A stretch of DNA of 64,000 nt. It comes from Bromus sterilis (taxonomy: Eukaryota > Streptophyta > Magnoliopsida > Poales > Poaceae). The stretch lies in NCBI GenBank assembly GCA_950022295.1, contig OX465600.1, positions 308,026,031-308,090,030 of the forward strand, written 5' to 3'. The notes beneath the pieces were generated by a model. It saw only the letters and a list, made by a program, of their open reading frames with translations, did not search any database and had not been told where the DNA came from. Numbering within the stretch: position 1 is the first letter of the stretch; the number at the start of each line of letters is the position of its first letter. Of the stretch, positions 21,635 through 34,155 are shown in pieces. Both the position numbers and the translations under genes were made by a program.

Positions 21635-24600
21635 TAGAGTCAATAATATTATCAGTGCTTGAGCACTTTACACCTATGGCATACCGGTGTAATACATGCT
21701 TCATTTGTGGTATAGACTTGATCATCGGATCTGACGTTTCACGCCCGTTTGTATCTTGCATATCTTCACGTTTTCACGCTATCATAAAATTCACTAATTT
21801 TATCAGTTTAGCTTTGTATATGTTTGAATCATTTGGCAGGACCTTGGTTCCTTTAGAATAAGTCATGAAATCATTCATCAATGTTCCATGAGCTTCAAGC
21901 ATCTAGGAAACCATACCATGTTCATAAATGAACTGATGATTCAAAATACCCTCCCTTGTTACTTCTTTAAGCAACAATATACTTAGCCTCTGTTGTAGAA
22001 TTCGCCACAGTATCTAACTTAACACAGTTCCTTCATACTGTGCCACCCTTACGTGTGAAACACATAATCCCAATTAAAATCGAAAATCGGTCGGAGTAAG
22101 TATGAAGACTGAATTGGTGTAACTGTTTACATCAAAAATTCAGCTGGTGTAACTTGTTACAACGAGCTCTTCATTATCTCCATTTTCCGAGAAACATATC
22201 TTATCTATCATAAGTTTAACTTTTCACTGTTTGTCCAATGATCAACATATTGATCACTTTGGTATCTTGCTCACAACCTTTTGGAGCACTGGACATATCT
22301 GGTCGTTTTACATATTATGGTGTACATGATTAATCCAAACACATAGGTGAGTGAAATCCAATTCATGTGTTTTGCTTATCTGTGTTCATGAACACCGATT
22401 TCCGCAAACAACTTTTCACCATGACCTCGGCAAGAACATCCTTCTTGGCGTATTAATACTAAACTACTTTAGTATCATGTCAACATGTAATGTTGGCTTT
22501 AGCATGATCAGACACTTACTATCTACATAGATCATTGTGCTCAATACTAATGCTATATTAGCCCAAGTACTTCAGCTGAAAACTATTTCCAATAAAGTCC
22601 TTATTCGTGTCAAGAAATTTATATCATTTCTAATCAACAATATCTCATCTACATAAGGTTTTAGAAATATTATTCAGCTCCCACTTACTTTCTTGAATAT
22701 TCAAGCATCTTCGTTATTCCTGATGAAAACAAACTCTTTTCGCAATTTCATCACAACGAAAATTCCAACTCCATTATGCTAGCATCAGTCCATCACTGGA
22801 TATCCAAGGCTTGCATCTATTTTAGCATCCTTTGAATCGACAAAACATTCCGGTCGTATCACGTATACGTCCTTTGTTATATTTCCTTGTAGGAAGTTTG
22901 TTTTGACGTTCATTCTACCATATCCTATAAATGAGATATGTAGTAATTGATAGTATAACCCGAACTGACTAAAGCATTTCTACGGTCGACACTATTTCGC
23001 CGTAGTCAACTTTTGAACTTGCTAGAAAACAATTTTTCAACGAGTTGAGCTTTATGGATAAAACAATTTCATCCGAATCAATTATAGATCCATATATATA
23101 TTCTTCAGACTTTTAGTCTTTCGGAGGGTCTACAAGTTCAAAACTTGACTTACTTCCATGGATACTATCTCAGATTATTTGGCATTTAGCCAAATCCCGG
23201 AGTCAGGGCCCATCAACGCTTCTTTGTATATCACAGGTTTATCGTTGTCGAACAACAATATCTCGTTTACATAAAAAATGTTTGTACGAGTTTTGTCTAA
23301 CCTGTGTGGTTCAGCTACGCACTTCTCTGAAGATTCAACAATCTTTGACAAGTTGCACTTTCCTCCCACTCACTCTTTTGTAAGAAACTATTTTTCTTCA
23401 AAACACACCGTTCTTAACAACAAAGAGTTTTGCTTTTGTGTAGTGATAGAGGAATACCAAAACTTTTGGCATAACCTTAACAAAGTAGCACTTATCTGAT
23501 TTGGGGTTTTGAGTATGTCAAACATATGCCTCATATACCCTAATTTTAAGAAAAGACAACATGGTTTTAACAGTCCATACCACATCTAATATGGTGTCAT
23601 TTCAACAGATTTGATGATGCTCTTTTCAGTGTAAAAGTCGTAGTCACTAACGCATAACTTTAATAAGTATAATGGCAAATTGATAAACGTCATATTTGAT
23701 CTTACCGTGTCATACATGGCTTGATTACATCTCTCGAACACTTTACTCATAGTGGTGTTCCGGGAGACGCAAGTTATGACACTTCTTCACAACTCATCAG
23801 ACGTTCGCTAAACTTGTAACTCAAATATTACTTTCTACAATCTAATTTGCAGAAGCTTTATTTTCTTGTTACAATGAATTTCTATTTCACTCTAAAATTC
23901 CTTAAATATTTCAAAGATTTCAGACGTATGTCTTTATTGAACAGATATCCACATATCTACTTCAACTCATGAGTGAAGATAGGGAATCCACTGCACACAA
24001 CTACACTTATTGGACTACACACATCATCATTTATGATTACCAATGGTTTAGTTGCCCGTTCATGTATGGCCTATCAACGGTGTTTTAGTCACATTACTTC
24101 GAGACAAAGATCGCAAGCGTCAAGTGATTCATAATCATATGACTCAAAAGTCCATCACTTACGGAAATTCTTCATGCATGTTATGTCACTTGTGATAAAC
24201 GGCAGTGCCACATCTATGTGGTATTTCTGTCAGTCTTGCGACGTTTAGCGTCAGTGTTATGGATGTTTAGTATTATTATCAAGATTCATAACATACAACC
24301 TATTCATAATGGAAGTATGGCCTTTACGTTATTCATAGCTTTGAACAACTCTCTTGCAACAAACATGATTCAAAATGATGTTTTGCAACAAGGCTAAATT
24401 GTAGTAACAATTTACTCAACTCTAAAATGAATTATGAAGATAATCATAGAGTCAACACACGGTATAGTAAACCTTTTACCGTGTTCCCGAGCGTGTCAAA
24501 AACTCATCATTAGCTAGTCATAAGGGCCATAGTATTTCTTGCATCGAGTTGCAACAATATGCAATCGATGTGATATTCCGGTGATCAACAGTTTAATCAC

Positions 24601-26649
24601 AATATACAGAATCCACAATTAACTGCTTAATCATCATTCCCAAGAATTACATCTCTTGACCAGCAATGAATTCATCTATAACTCCGTATGACTTTCATTT
24701 ATGAGCTGGATATTCCAGTCTTCTTTCGTTTTGCCTTTATACGTATCATAGTTCTATTTCCAATGTCACTCCTACTCACAGAAGATCACACATGATCAAG
24801 GGTGGCGCATGCCATGGACTTTCCGGCGTGTAAGTCTTACTAACACCCTATGGAACTTCCTTTCCCTTAATCCTCATCATCATATGATCAATGTTCTTCT
24901 GGATCCCACACTTATCAGTTTCGTTAAGAGCACAGTGAATATTTTCACTAATGCTTACAATCATACATTGTACTAGATATCTTATATCCAACATTAATTG
25001 TCTTACCACTGAAAACAATTTTTCAGTTCCATGAATATAACATAACTATCCCAAACTTTTCGAAGTTCGGGTTTCATGGTGGTGAAGACAATGCACTTAG
25101 CTGTGGTGGAATTCTAGCATTTTGGATTATGGACGTAAGTCACATCATCCATAGCATCAGCGGGAGAGTATCAAAAATTTGCGATAGTACATGGTCCTTC
25201 TCGGCACTATTGAGGATAGTCCTCACAATACGGTACCAATCATAAAGTTTTTACCAGATAATACAGTTAATCAAAATCAATTGGGAAGGTGGTAACGCGC
25301 GCCATTATTCTACAACGATAATGCAAATACTTTGACTTTGTTCATAATTAATTTGCACTTGTGATTAATCAATTTAATTACTTAGTGCGCTCCCACTCAG
25401 ATCAATATCTCTCGTAATTGATGCTGGAGTGATTCAAGATCCAACCCAATCGTCCGCCATTGATGTGACATCACTGATGACTTAGACTGGACCGGTAGGC
25501 CAACTTGCCAATCACGCCAAAGGTGATTCTTGTTCATCTTTCGATGGGCGTGTTCCGGTAGCAAACTTTTATCCAAACCGTCAAGATAACCAAGTGTAAT
25601 GTGCTGTGTGTTCTTTTAACACACCCGTCTTTTATGCGTCACACCGTGTGCACCCATGTGACATGACCTGCTTCGATGTGAAACATAGTATAGACGGTGC
25701 TACAGTTGGAAGAACACTATTAACTTGATATTGTTTTGCGAGAGATCACCCTAATAAAATACGACTACCGCGCATCAAACAAGGGTGCATCAAAGGGATA
25801 AACATCACAGGCAGTTCATAAAATTATGTGATATAGTATAGCCCTTTGCTTCGTGAAGTCTTCATTGTCTTCACGTCGTCGTGGTTGAAGTCACCGTGTC
25901 CACCAACTTTGTCCTTGGCGCCGGGAACATCACCACGGCTTCCGGCATGTGCGTCGGGGTCCACCTCCGCATCTTAGATCATCACCTTGCATCTATCTAT
26001 TGCTTTACCTCGAGCTAATAAACAGTTCTGGCACGCAGGCCATAATTAAGTGACAATCATATGACTCCAGTCATCATGCCGTACCACGACACGCAGGTCG
26101 CGAATAAATATTACATCATATAGCATCTCATACAAACACATTGCAAATCTTGAAGGCTATACCACATCACATGCATACTCTGCAAAAACAAGTTAGATCG
26201 CCATCTACACGGGTTGTTGCAACTTTTATCGTGGTTGTTAAGCAGGTTTACAAGGCAAACGAGAAACCCTAGAAAAACAAAACACGATACTTCTTTTGTT
26301 GCTAGTTTAACATACGGGGTGCGTGCAGCAACTAATGCCACAAGCCAAACTTCGTTAAACGCGTGACCCCCGTGTGGATTTGAGTTCATAAAATCCACAA
26401 GCCCCTCCATGTTAAATCTTCTATTGCGAGATTAAGATGAGATCCAAGGAGTTTGATGTAGACCATGATCAAGGCAACCAACATACTGAAAGCAGCATAG
26501 AGGGATCGATGGAAAACTCAATCCTTGTAGCAAAACCTCAACTTGCCATCAAGCATAGAAAAAAAACACATGACAGGGAAGCAACAAGAAAATCAATGCC
26601 TCATATCACACATATGATCTAGACCTAAACATGCATCTAATCAAGGATC
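21635..26649 (-). pseudogene. Decayed gag-pol of the Angela-like Copia
   Basis: About 5 kb, the normal internal length of this family, but stops occur throughout. Recognisable on the minus strand: near 23175-23240 a segment with YKEALMGPDSGIWL, which marks the start of the Copia reverse transcriptase domain; and about 540 bp further on (near 22630-22680) PYVDEILLIRND, the catalytic YVDD box with its second Asp changed to Glu. This spacing fits the Copia RT. Gag, protease and integrase were not resolved individually. It encodes no functional protein. Confidence 0.75.
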
Positions 26650-26662
26650 GCTCTGATACCAC
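26650..26662 (-). promoter_or_regulatory. Primer-binding site of the Angela-like Copia
   Basis: The reverse complement reads TGGTATCAGAGCGATCC starting two bases from the LTR. It is complementary to the 3' end of initiator-Met tRNA as in other plant Copia elements. Confidence 0.88.
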
Positions 26663-28798
26663 TGTTGGGAAACGTAGTAGAAAACAAAATTTTCGGCCTA
26701 CGAATCAAGAACCCAAGATCATCCAAGAAGATTGCATACAAGGTTTTAGGTCATGGCTCACCAACCGATGTAGCGGAAGTAGAGTTGGTGAAGCTCGTGG
26801 ACGTAGTGGAAGTATATCTCGCAAGTTCTCCCACGAACAGTCCCTCGATCAATCCCATGAACAAGTCCCGTGATCTAGTCCCACGGACAAGTCCCATGAA
26901 CAAGCTCCTCGAAGAAGGGTCGAAGGTACGACCCCTCCATTAGTATCCACACATCCCGTAGCAGCAATCCAGCAGCGCTCCGCCGTCCAGAGATGAACGC
27001 CACCGAGAAAACTAGAGGGAGAAAACCCTAACGGATTCCGATCTAGAACAGCGTCTAAACCGGGGTCTAAAAGTGGAGCAACGGGGTTTAGAGGAGGGAG
27101 GGTGGCGCATAGGCCTTGGGGACAAGTTGTGCTGCGCCCCCACCCCTCCCCCACATTATATAGGTGGCCAAGAGGCCCTTGGGGCGCAATAAGGGGGGTG
27201 GGGAGTCCAACTTGGACTCCCAAACCTCCCAAATCTTCCCATACCTTCCCACCGGAAACCTGCCATATTTGGGTTTTGGTATTCCCACCTGGAGGGGGAT
27301 TCCTTCCCCTTGGTGCGTCCCCACCTCTTGGCCGGCCAGGGAAGCCTAGGTGGCTTGCCCCCCAAGGCCAGGGGCGCAGGGGAGTGGGTGGTACTGCCCG
27401 GAACCTTCCGGAACCTTCCATGAGCTTCTAGAAGCTTCCAAGACCTTCCGGGACATACCGGGACCGTTTCGGGACATTCCGGACACTTCTGGAGCACTTC
27501 CAGGACCTTCTGAGACCGTTCTCGGATGTTCCGGAGCCATCCGGATAGTTTCCAAGACCATCCGAGTTACAGTTTAAGCCACCCGATGACCGCGAAGGTT
27601 GTCAGGACGCCCAGCGATTATCCGGAAACTATTCCGGTTGATCCAGGACTTCCCCAGTACCATTCTCATATGTTCCGGAACCACCTGGGACTACTCCAGA
27701 GTGATCCGTACATAACCTTAAATACCCAGAACTACTTCTGGTGCCCTTATGAACAATTCCATAAATCTCCGGAACTACTTCCGGTACCCGTATGAACTAT
27801 TTTACTTTGCTTCCACTAAACCTTCTACCATACTAGTATTCTAACAGACTGCTGCTCGTTAAGTGTGTGACCCAATAGGTTCGGTATAATGCGGACATGA
27901 CTCAGAACATCTTCCGGACATAGGTCAACAGCCTTTCGTCAATAGCCAATAATCAACAGCGGAGCCATGGACACCCATGTTGACTCCCGCACATACACGA
28001 AGAAACTTCGAGTGAACCATTATGTTTAGTCATGTACCATTCCCTTTGCTTCGCGATATTTGACAAAGTTAGAGGAGAGAAGTTTGGCACCCATGTGTAA
28101 CAACTTCTTGAACACAAGCCACTCGTTATCCTCTTTGCTCGTTTGTCCATTTTCTCGTTATCGTATTCCGGTATCCCCGTGACTGAATCACAATGCGTCT
28201 GGCCAGACTATAATGGATACCGTCATACTGAGTGGGCCCAAAGTCAATATCTCTTCATCGTGAAGGAGAAAATCCCATTCTTGAACTATCACAGTCACTA
28301 GCCACACCATCTGACATACCCAGAACTTATTTTACTACTTCCCATTTACGGGAGGATTCATCTAAGAACCAAAGCATGTCTTCCTGTGTGAAGCAACTCG
28401 ATACTCTCATGGTCTAAGGAATTACGTATATGATAACAATTCATGATATGACTTATAACGTAGTTACGATGTGATCTCTAAGTATATCATTCAATACTGG
28501 GGTCGGTTCAACATCATTGTTCTGCTAACAATATGTTCCCATTGCTACTGACATCCTTGTTACAAGAACAATGTCCATGATTAAGAAAACGTAATCATCA
28601 GTTAGCACATGAGCTGGTCTTAGAGGCTAAACCAGGAACTCTTGGTGTTTACATTTCCACACATGCAAATGAGTTTTCTTCTGAATCTCACAGTCAGGGT
28701 CATTGCAATTATAGCACAGAAATATAAACATTAATTATGAACGTTGAAATATATATATAATAACATTTTATTATTGCCTCTAGGGCATATTTCCAACA
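26663..28798 (-). repeat. 5' LTR of the Angela-like Copia
   Basis: The 2,136-bp partner of 19485-21619 in direct orientation, followed immediately by the target duplication CACAT. Confidence 0.93.
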
Positions 28799-29420
28799 CA
28801 CATATGTCTTCCCACTTAGTTTTTTCGTTAAGGATGGATGATGTTTGCATATGCCTTTTTGAACATCTCAGTTGAATAAAATGGATCAACCATCATTAGA
28901 GGATATATCATCTCCATCCTACAACAGGCAACTACAAGCTGGCAAGGAATAACAAATTCCTAAATTCTATAGCATGTGCCCATTTTCTTGTGCATATCCA
29001 CTATGTAGTTTGCCCCTCACAAACTAGTAATAAACCATCTCCTGATCCCTCAACATTGCAATTATTTGAAAATTCAACTGGCTTGTCAACCTTCTTTCTT
29101 AGCTTTGGGCAAATGGAACACGTCCATTTAGCGCACTCCAACTGCTTGTTCTAGTGCCTTGACAACAACTGATTGTACATGTTGTCAACCATTGCCAGGA
29201 TTGGCAATTCTCTGGCCTCCAAAATGTACTTTCAAGATGAACAACGTGCTAATAAACATTAAGGTAATGAACAAATTAAGAAACATGGCAAGATGAGAAA
29301 CAAACTAATAAACATAAAAGAAATGAAGAAAGAAACGTGAAAAGATGAAATTACCTGTTGAAAACCTCACATATGTTGTTCAGTAATATGTCATATTTAA
29401 TTTGGGAGATAGTTCTTAAA
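28799..29420 (-). pseudogene. Mutator-like (MULE) transposase remnant
   Basis: On the minus strand several pieces follow the order of a plant MuDR-type transposase. First comes LLNNICEVFNR (about 29385-29355) followed by a splice donor (AACAG|GTAAT). After an intron of about 130 bp comes a piece reading roughly 'ILTMVD...LECAKWTCSICP' (about 29220-29090). Last is a SWIM-like C-terminal stretch ending in YSTEMFKKAYANIIHP (about 28870-28805). Frames shift and stops interrupt. The remnant continues on the other side of the Copia insertion at 19484. The family call is by motif memory and is fairly secure for the C-terminal pieces. Confidence 0.6.
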
Positions 29421-29439
29421 TACCCTTACCTGAGTGTGG

Positions 29440-30180
29440 GGGTCCAACTCACATATGTTAATGATATCAAGTTCTGATCCTTCCACCATAATTAGGTTAT
29501 CATCCGCATACTAGAGGTGGTAACCCCACCTCCTGACCAGGTGCGTCCCACCAAACCCAGTATATATCCAGTCCTGCTTGGCCTTATCGAGGATATTGGG
29601 AATGATGTCGACCATAAGGTTAAAGAGGATCGGGTCGATAGGGTTTCCCTTCCTTACCCCACGCGAGGATCTTAAGTAAGGACTAACCGTCCTATTTATA
29701 TTTATGGAGGTAGACCGACTACGCACGAGCTGCATATGGTCCAGTAGCATCACATGTCATCGGACCCTCTATGTTGTAGGACCAGGTGAAAGAAGGAGCA
29801 ATAAAGTCAATCATACCCTTTATGAAAGTCCAACTTAAACAAGATGTCTTTGTGTTGGCGAACTTTGACTTCATTTACAATCTCATGCGGGCTATAATCC
29901 CGTTGAGGCTTCGTCTTCATCGAAGGAAGCTGAATTGGAAGGGGTGCTAGAGTTGTTCCGAAATCGGAGAGACTCTTAATGCGCATAATTTTGAGAAGAT
30001 ACGCTCAAGGGCATTAATCACCATGATAGGGCAAAATTGCCGAATATTGATCGTCACAGCTATTTGGGGGATCGGGTTAATGATACTATAGTTCAACATT
30101 GCAATGTCCTGAGTTCCCATTTATTACTCGTGGAATAATCATGATAACATGTTGAAGATACAACCAAAAATTATGAAAGA
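29440..30180 (-). pseudogene. LINE reverse-transcriptase remnant, copy 1
   Basis: On the minus strand 29753-29511 reads ...SSRGVRKGNPIDPILFNLMVDII..., the RGxRQGDPxSPxLF motif of LINE reverse transcriptase. Upstream DNA to about 30180 matches, at about 75-80% by eye, a second copy that lies to the right (for example 'gatcgggttaatgatacta' versus 'gatcgggataatgatatcg' at 40724). Stops and indels are present, so it is not functional. Confidence 0.7.
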
Positions 30181-30536
30181 AGGAAAGCGCCATGGTCTCC
30201 GCCATCGCCTGGCTAACCCCGCCTCCAGATAGAAGGTGCCCCGCCAAAACTGATATATGGCCAGCCTCCTTGGCATTATCAAGGATATTGGTAATGATGT
30301 CCACCGTGAGGTTACAGAGGATCGGGGACATGGTCTCACTACCTCGCCCCACGTGAGGAACTAAAGTAAGGACTAACCATCCCATTTTTATTTATGTCGG
30401 TAGACCTGGTATGCATACGATGCATGATCCAATAGAACTACCTCTCATCGAACCCTCTGTGTTCTAGAACCGGGCGAAGGAAGGACCAGTCAAGTTGATT
30501 ATACGCCTTCTGAATGTCCAATGAAGGAAAGCCAAA
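30181..30536 (-). pseudogene. LINE reverse-transcriptase remnant, copy 2 (left part)
   Basis: A diverged repeat of the same RT region: on the minus strand ...MSPILCNLTVDIITNILDNA... parallels IDPILFNLMVDIIPNILDKA in copy 1. The copy is cut at 30536 by the CACTA insertion and resumes at 40589 after the AAA target duplication. Confidence 0.7.
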
Positions 30537-30549
30537 CACTAGTAGAAAA

Positions 30550-32301
30550 TGTTGGATATGTGCTCTAGAGGCAAATAATATATGATTATTCCAATATATC
30601 TAAGCAAGTTCATAACCAGTTTCATACCGTGCTAGAACTGCGTCAGTGAAACAATGATGCAGGTGTGGTATAAAAACCCCAGAGTTCCTAGTTAGCCTCT
30701 ACATCGATAACTAGTTCATGGTCAACATGATGATCGTGGTTTCGCGATCATGGACAATTAAGTCTCTTGACTATGAGGTCACCTCACTGGTTAAGTGACG
30801 TGATGAACATTACCCAAAGTAAGCATTACAGCATGATCAAATCTTATGAAGGTTCAGTGTTGTAATTACAGAACGTGGTAGACCGTTCCTTTGACCGTGA
30901 GTACGTGCATAATCACTATCTTCCCGGATGCTTTGACTTACATCCCACCACCTGACTGAAATATGCGGGTCATAATGGTTGTATCTTAGGTATTCCGTGG
31001 AGATACGTTGAGGAGTATTGTTTACAAGAGCGGGATTTGTCAATCCATATAATGGATAGATACTCGGGGCCCACTCGGTGAGATTCCATCCATAAAGCTG
31101 CGCAGCGTGTGACTAGGTCACGGGGATGAATATCACGGGAACGAGTGAATGAGGATTAGTTCGGAACGAGGTTGAACCAGACATAGGATGTCATTGATCG
31201 AATCTCGGAACAATCCAGTATCGCTAACAAAGCGAATGTTATACGGCGTAAGGTCCAATCGGTATTGATATCCGGAATGCACAGGGGTCATTATGGGCAT
31301 CCAGGTCCCGCTGATGATCATTGACTATAGCCTCTGCGAGGTCATGACTGGAGTGTTCTCGGACCGTAGGGTAACACACTTAAGGGCTCGATGAAATCGG
31401 AGACCATTTCGGAACCATCGGAGCAACCAGAGAATAAAGGAAACAATATCGGAGAAGTACCGTGTTGAACCGAAACAAGTTCGGAGTGAACCGGAAGGGT
31501 TTCCGGAGCACCGGGAGATGGAATAATATGTTTTAGTTATTAATTAATTGAATTAATAATTAAAATCATTTTATTTCTAATTAATATATGCTATGGGCCT
31601 TAGTGGAGGAAAAGGCCCATTAGGGGAAAATAAAAAGGGAAAAAGAAAAAGGAAAGGGGGGAGGCGCCATGGGCCCTAGGGCCCATGAGGGGTGCGCCCC
31701 CTCTCCCCCCTTGGCCGGCCAACTCCCCCTTAGCAAAGGGTTTAGTCCCACATTGCTAAGGGAGGAGGGTTGACTCCCTCCCCTCAGCCTATATATAGAT
31801 GGGCAGGGTGCACATAATTAATACACAGAAATTCATGAGAAAATAAATATAACTCCGAATTGAGATCGGTTTTCTCCGGTGTTCTCCCCTCCCTCGTCTC
31901 TTTCACGGTGGACTCCCTAGTGTGAGTCTATAGTGGAATTGAGGCTTCTCTGCTAGAATCGGAGGCCGTCGTGCTGCCGAAGCTCCGTCCGGAGGTCTGC
32001 TTCCGCCACCTCCGCTGGATCGGAGAACGGAGGTCGGCATCGAGTCTCGTACGTGTGCGAGTACTACGAGGTGCTGCACGTGTGGCACTACACCCATCCG
32101 GGTGCTCAACACAGCCAGGGGGCTGTGAAGCTTGATCGGATACATCAACCACGTTTGCGGGAACGTTTCCCGCGCAACGGACTACACCCCGAGGTATGTT
32201 ATTTCCGCACTACTGTCCGTTACGGTAATACGGCTAGCTAGATCTTGGGTTAAGGGAACGCTAGTTAGAAAATTTTGTGTTTTCTGCTGCGAACCCCAAC
32301 A
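30550..32301 (+). repeat. 5' LTR of the nested Copia
   Basis: TGTTGGATATGTGCTCTAG...GAACCCCAACA, 1,752 bp. The U3/R region includes a TATATATAGATG promoter-like motif near 31790. Differences from the 3' LTR are mostly C/T and G/A transitions. Confidence 0.93.
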
Positions 32302-32320
32302 GTGGTATCAGAGCTAGGTC
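32302..32320 (+). promoter_or_regulatory. Primer-binding site of the nested Copia
   Basis: GTGGTATCAGAGCTAGGTC directly follows the LTR. TGGTATCAGAGC is complementary to the initiator-Met tRNA 3' end. Confidence 0.9.
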
Positions 32321-33366
32321 TATGCTTAGTATTACTGTACGGATAGAACACATCGGGGATGTGGGCGTTGATTGTATGATTGTTACCCTCCCACGTGTAC
32401 TTGTTCACATCTGCGGCATTGTTTTTATGAAGCGGCCCCCGACCGACTTTACGCGTACTCTTACGCGAGACTGGTTCCACGCTTGGCATGCGGCTTGTAC
32501 CGTATAAAGTGGCTGGGGGGGTGTCTGTCTCTCTACTTTAGCGGATGTGGCATTTGCAACGGAGGGCCCCGTGCGGGGTGTAATAGAGACAATCGTATGG
32601 TTGACGTTGTGGTTGACTCGTAGGTTAAAACCTGTTTAACTATGAAAGCCCTAGCAGCCACGTAAAACTTGCAATATACAACTAGACCGTCTAAACCTTG
32701 TATTGCTAAGTGGGGGCTATCATTTGTTTGTTTGTGATGTAGTGATAGCTTTGCTATGTGTTACTAGTAAGTAGTAATCGTCATCATAAAACAAACTAAA
32801 ATGGAGACACTGTAGACTTAGTGTTGCCATAGCCCAGACATCTTAAAACTTGCTAGTATAGGATACACGACAGTAGCATGTGATAAGATGATCCCTTAAC
32901 AAAGCCAAACACAAGTATTCTACCGAAGTGTGCACCGTCTGGAAGGTTCTCCCATATGGCTTGATGCTCCGTACGTACCAGAGTTGTCCTACATATTCAA
33001 TGGAGTTCGCATGAGGTTGGGTTCGGCGAGCCTGGCATATGCAGATATGGCCTTGCTGAGCAGCATATAACATGGAGGTTAATTTGGCGAGCCTAGCATA
33101 TGCAGATATGGCCTCGGAATACTAGAGATCGAAAGATCGAGCATGAGTCACAGCATATATAAGATAATGTGATCGCACAAGTTGTTGTCTACCTTTGAAA
33201 CTGACCCGTCGGTCGTGTGATATTCGAGGTCGGGCAGTGAATCTGGATCATGTGATCACTAAAACTTCCTAGGGATGAAATGTTTTGGTGCGAGCTCATT
33301 TGTAATATGAACTCATTTGTTGTGAACTAGTCTTAATTGTGTTCCTTGCAATTATGTTTGTAGAAA
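32321..33366 (+). other. Untranslated leader of the nested Copia
   Basis: About 1 kb without a long frame. It contains a two-copy repeat (33025-33053 and 33084-33112, 'ggcgagcctggcatatgcag'). Confidence 0.6.
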
Positions 33367-34074
33367 ATGAATGCACTAGAGCAACGTGAACTATCTTTCT
33401 TCATGGAAGGTGAAAGACTTAGAGAAAATGGGTCAAACTTTGTTGATTGGTACTCACGCCTTAGGACGTCGCTCAAGAGAGCAGACATCTTATTTACAAT
33501 AGAAATGCATGTGGAAGAACATCCGGACGATCATGTTGGCGATCAAGAGATACTTGATCATTATGCTCGCCGACAGAAATGCTCCGTAGTCAGGAATGTC
33601 ATGATCTTCAGCATGTCAGAGGATTTGGGCATACAGTTACAGGACACTGGCCCATATGACATGATGGACACGCGAAAGACAATGTTCGTACGTGAGTTCA
33701 GAATTGCCAGATTTGAGTTAGAAAGCAAGTTTCTATCTACAAAGATGGAAGAACACACAAGCCTTGATGATCACTTAGACAGGATGCATGAGATGTACCT
33801 GACCCTGGTGGAGGACTATGAATATTGGACAATGAACGAAAGCACCACGGAAGAGTTTGCAATAAATACGTTATTGCACTCGCTCCCTCTGAGTTATGGT
33901 GATTATGTTCATAGCTATGTCGGAAGAGGAGCTAATATGAGTCTCCAGAACTTCATGACTGATCTCTTGGCCGCGGACATTGCTCCTTTCGAGGATGCAG
34001 AAGTCGTGGATGGAGAAGGTATATACTTGATATACTTTATAAATGTTTACTCCCTTATACAACAGTTGCAGTAA
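33367..34074 (+). CDS. Copia gag protein
   Basis: An intact 235-codon frame starting MNALEQRELSFFMEGERLRENGSNFVDWYSRLR. The WxxxL...helical region, LESKFLSTKM, DHLDRMHEMYLTL and LLHSLPLSYGDYV follow the pattern of the plant Copia-type capsid domain (UBN2/retrotran_gag families). No CCHC zinc knuckle follows. A GT at 34019 and an AG at 34110-34111 would remove 93 bases and change the C-terminus to a short tail ending at the TGA 34153-34155, giving about 231 residues; this splice is only a possibility. Everything downstream that should be pol is interrupted, so gag has stayed open while pol has not. Confidence 0.75.
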   Translation: MNALEQRELSFFMEGERLRENGSNFVDWYSRLRTSLKRADILFTIEMHVEEHPDDHVGDQEILDHYARRQKCSVVRNVMIFSMSEDLGIQLQDTGPYDMMDTRKTMFVREFRIARFELESKFLSTKMEEHTSLDDHLDRMHEMYLTLVEDYEYWTMNESTTEEFAINTLLHSLPLSYGDYVHSYVGRGANMSLQNFMTDLLAADIAPFEDAEVVDGEGIYLIYFINVYSLIQQLQ

Positions 34075-34155
34075 ATGAGTATCTGATACTTATTCTGTTT
34101 TATGAAAACAGGACCTGCCGTTGCATGGACGGGAAGAGGTGAAATCGAGGATTGA

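Larger units (their letters stand above)
19485..28798 (-). mobile_element. Complete Angela/BARE-like Copia retrotransposon
   Basis: A 9,314-bp element in minus orientation with 2.13-kb LTRs, a perfect 5-bp target duplication CACAT (19480-19484 and 28799-28803), a PBS at 26650-26662 and a PPT at 21620-21634. On the minus strand the LTR begins TGTTGGAAATATGCCCTAG, the hallmark of the Triticeae Angela/WIS/BARE group. By-eye comparison of the LTRs shows about 13-14 substitutions and two small indels (about 0.6%), implying a young insertion. The internal region has no intact gag or pol, so the copy moved using another element's proteins or decayed quickly. It inserted into a Mutator transposase remnant. 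Confidence 0.93.

Noticed and set aside
22637..23300. A second duplicated YVDD box in the Angela-like element (FYVNEILLFDND near 23257-23290)
   Set aside because: The downstream YKEALMGPDS context places this segment at the start of the RT domain, not at the catalytic box, so it is a chance resemblance rather than a tandem duplication.
32302..32320. tRNA gene-like sequence (TGGTATCAGAGC)
   Set aside because: Only the tRNA 3'-end complement is present, directly after an LTR. It is a primer-binding site, as are 26650-26662 and 59053-59069.
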